64,000 nt of DNA from Niabella sp. (GTDB lineage: Bacteria > Bacteroidota > Bacteroidia > Chitinophagales > Chitinophagaceae), in assembly GCA_027493055.1 (NCBI GenBank), contig JAPUDO010000024.1, positions 47,366-111,365 on the forward strand. The letters are read 5' to 3'. The translations under genes were made by a program, and so were the position numbers. Below, piece by piece: positions 61,994 to 64,000 of this stretch (positions are counted from its first letter, which is position 1; each line of letters starts with the position of its first letter). The notes under the pieces are model-generated. The model saw nothing but the letters and a program-made list of their open reading frames with translations, searched no databases and was not told the DNA's origin.

Positions 61994-64000
61994 ATGGCGA
62001 AGCAGGAAAAGAGAAATAGTCCGTTTTCTACAAATAATAAAAACAATACTCCAGGCGATCCTAAAAAGGCACCCAGGTTTGGCAGTTACTGGGCGTTCAT
62101 TATCATTCTGGCCATTATGCTGGCCTTCCAGTTTTTAAATCCCTTAGGTTCTGCCGGCCGCCAGGAAATTACCCTCACCGACTTTCAGCAGATGCTCGAA
62201 AAGGGAGATGTTGAGAAACATACTGTAATCAGCAATAAAGATGTGGTAAGGGTATGGATCAAAAAAGAGGCCATTTCCCGTTATCCTAATATTGACAAAA
62301 CACTGGTTAGCGGTGACAATGCAATGCCGCAGCTTTACTTTAAGATAATAGACGGCCCCACTTTTGTAAAGCAGATGGATGAGTTCTACAAAGACCACCC
62401 CAATGTGCCCAAACAAATACCGGGAACCGATGCCGACAATGATTTTCTTGGGAAAGCCATCGGCTACCTGCTTCCTTTTGTGCTTTTATTAGGCGTGTGG
62501 ATACTGCTGATGCGCAAAATGAGCGGTGGTGCCGGCGGCGCGGGTGGCCCCGGTGGTATTTTCAGTATCGGGAAATCCAAAGCTACCCTGTTTGATAAAG
62601 GTACCAAGGTAAATATCACGTTTGCTGATGTGGCGGGTTTGGACGAAGCAAAGGTAGAAGTGATGGAAATAGTAGATTTTCTCCGGAACCCTAAAAAATA
62701 TACCAGCCTGGGTGGTAAAATTCCCAAGGGCGCTTTATTGGTAGGCCCTCCGGGTACCGGTAAAACTTTACTGGCTAAAGCAATGGCGGGCGAAGCACAG
62801 GTGCCTTTCTTCAGCCTTAGCGGTTCGGACTTTGTGGAAATGTTTGTGGGTGTGGGCGCCAGCCGTGTACGTGACCTGTTTAAGCAGGCACGCGAAAAAG
62901 CGCCCTGTGTGATCTTTATTGATGAGATTGATGCCATAGGCCGTGCGCGTGGCAAAAATGCTATGATGAGCAACGATGAGCGTGAAAGTACCCTGAACCA
63001 GATGCTGGTGGAAATGGATGGTTTTGGAACAGACTCCGGTATTATTATATTAGCGGCAACCAACCGCCCCGATGTATTGGATTCTGCATTGTTACGCCCG
63101 GGCAGGTTTGACAGGCAGATATCCATAGATAAGCCTGATCTTGCCGGTCGTGAAGCTATCTTCAAAGTGCACCTTAAAGAGATCAAGACTTCTCAAAATC
63201 TTGATATTCACAAGTTGGCAGCCCAAACGCCTGGTTTTGCCGGTGCCGATATTGCCAATGTATGTAATGAAGCAGCCCTTATAGCCGCCCGGAACGGTAA
63301 GGCAGAAGTAGAGATGCAGGACTTTAATGATGCCATCGACCGTATTATCGGGGGCCTGGAAAAGAAGAACAAGATCATTTTGCCAGATGAAAAACGTGTG
63401 ATTGCTTATCACGAAGCAGGTCATGCTGTTACAGGATGGTTCCTGGAGCATGCGCATCCGCTATTAAAAGTAACCATTGTGCCAAGAGGAACGGCTGCAC
63501 TAGGTTTTGCCCAGTACCTGCCCAAAGAAAAATATTTGACCCTTACAGAAGAGCTGGAAGATGATATGTGTATGACCCTTGGCGGAAGGGCCAGCGAAGA
63601 GGTTTTCTTTGGAAAAATATCTACCGGCGCGTTAAGCGATCTGCAGCAGGTAACCCGCACCGGCTACGCTATGGTCAGCATTTATGGAATGAATGAGCGT
63701 ATTGGCAATATTTCTTTTTACGATCCGCAAAATGAAGGCGGGTTCCAAAAGCCCTATAGTGAAGAAACCGGTAAGCTGATTGATCAGGAAGTTAAAAAGC
63801 TTTCAGACAAAGCTTATGCAAGGGCTAAGGCTTTGATAGAAGAAAAGAAAGAAGAAGTTAGAATTATTGCAGAGGAATTGCTGGAGAAAGAGGTTTTATT
63901 TAAAGATGACCTGGAAAGGCTGATAGGTAAAAGGCCTTTTGAAGAAAAGAAAGCATTGACAGATGTAGTGTTGCCTACTACCAGTGGCGATGTGGATGTA
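61994..64000 (+). CDS. ftsH: ATP-dependent zinc metalloprotease FtsH, 3' end cut
   Basis: Open from the ATG at 61994 to the window edge, 669 residues, nearly the full length. Two membrane helices near 36-56 and 155-175, the AAA domain (Walker A GPPGTGKT, Walker B FIDEIDA, SRH NRPDVLDSALLRPGRFDRQ), then the zinc motif HEAGH in VIAYHEAGHAVTGW. Degrades membrane and soluble substrates. Classic neighbour of rsfS in Bacteroidota. Confidence 0.97.
   Translation, partial: MAKQEKRNSPFSTNNKNNTPGDPKKAPRFGSYWAFIIILAIMLAFQFLNPLGSAGRQEITLTDFQQMLEKGDVEKHTVISNKDVVRVWIKKEAISRYPNIDKTLVSGDNAMPQLYFKIIDGPTFVKQMDEFYKDHPNVPKQIPGTDADNDFLGKAIGYLLPFVLLLGVWILLMRKMSGGAGGAGGPGGIFSIGKSKATLFDKGTKVNITFADVAGLDEAKVEVMEIVDFLRNPKKYTSLGGKIPKGALLVGPPGTGKTLLAKAMAGEAQVPFFSLSGSDFVEMFVGVGASRVRDLFKQAREKAPCVIFIDEIDAIGRARGKNAMMSNDERESTLNQMLVEMDGFGTDSGIIILAATNRPDVLDSALLRPGRFDRQISIDKPDLAGREAIFKVHLKEIKTSQNLDIHKLAAQTPGFAGADIANVCNEAALIAARNGKAEVEMQDFNDAIDRIIGGLEKKNKIILPDEKRVIAYHEAGHAVTGWFLEHAHPLLKVTIVPRGTAALGFAQYLPKEKYLTLTEELEDDMCMTLGGRASEEVFFGKISTGALSDLQQVTRTGYAMVSIYGMNERIGNISFYDPQNEGGFQKPYSEETGKLIDQEVKKLSDKAYARAKALIEEKKEEVRIIAEELLEKEVLFKDDLERLIGKRPFEEKKALTDVVLPTTSGDVDV

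Noticed and set aside
62464-63186. Minus-strand open frame of 240 codons
   Set aside because: Antisense shadow of ftsH; Pro/Ser-rich and without family features.
1-64000. tRNA, rRNA, riboswitch or prophage
   Set aside because: I saw no cloverleaf-like, rRNA-like or phage structural sequence; a covariance-model scan would be needed to exclude small RNAs.

Overview
The window comes from a Gram-negative Bacteroidota chromosome, most likely family Chitinophagaceae. The evidence is a SusC/SusD pair controlled by an ECF sigma/FecR module, several lipoproteins with Bacteroidota-type lipoboxes, DUF3857 proteins, -7 boxes of the TAnnTTTG type, and few Shine-Dalgarno sequences. I see no rRNA, tRNA, CRISPR array or prophage. 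The genus cannot be fixed from the sequence alone.

Layout. 1-9.04 kb (minus strand): a sigma/FecR-controlled glycan-uptake locus running ECF sigma, FecR anti-sigma, STN-containing SusC, SusD, IPT/NHL lipoprotein, and a Tat-exported DUF4091/GH123-like protein cut by the window edge. 9.1-11.6 kb: an ISAs1-type transposase relic, an SGNH esterase, and an 880-bp duplication carrying a second intact sigma gene plus a dead stub of fecR. 11.7-18 kb: 6-phosphogluconolactonase, peptidoglycan amidase, GH63/MGH1-like glycosidase, sugar MFS transporter. 18.1-19.4 kb: a two-gene nucleotidyltransferase plus wHTH pair resembling a toxin-antitoxin module. 19.9-25.4 kb: AraC regulator, lpxA, ABC ATPase, XRE regulator with membrane protein, PL8 lyase. 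25.4-34.7 kb: TRIC channel, enoyl-CoA hydratase, a transposase-like protein lacking its catalytic residues, GH25 lysozyme, Sua5/YciO, Fic protein, GH140-like glycosidase, korB, diheme cytochrome. 35.1-45.1 kb: two DUF3857 transglutaminase-fold paralogs, GH99-like lipoprotein, acyl-CoA dehydrogenase, MarR, GT2, OppC-type permease. 45.4-47.2 kb: cysE-cysK. 47.4-52.0 kb: a six-gene operon of two ABC exporters, a YtrA-like GntR regulator and a putative adhesin-type protein. 52-64 kb: DUF2461, YceI, HExxH protein, GDPD, a nirK-SUMF1-SCO cluster, birA, rsfS, ftsH (3' end cut).

How genes work together. The sigma/FecR/SusC-STN set should sense a glycan at the outer membrane and switch on its own uptake locus; the second sigma copy has no intact anti-sigma beside it. 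CysE supplies O-acetylserine to CysK. NirK, a SUMF1-fold lipoprotein and an SCO copper chaperone form one nitrite-reduction unit with an FNR/DNR-like box upstream. The YtrA-like regulator probably represses its own ABC operon through a near-perfect palindrome at the promoter.

The least explained layer is repeat DNA. REP-like palindromes occur between genes and also in frame inside birA, a GT2 gene and possibly a DUF3857 gene. There is also a 133-bp MITE-like hairpin, paired CCGTAGG-tipped hairpins, and a RAYT-like protein that has lost all three recognisable catalytic positions. Several promoter-proximal palindromes (XRE, GntR, MarR, wHTH, sigma and YceI genes) give testable regulatory predictions.
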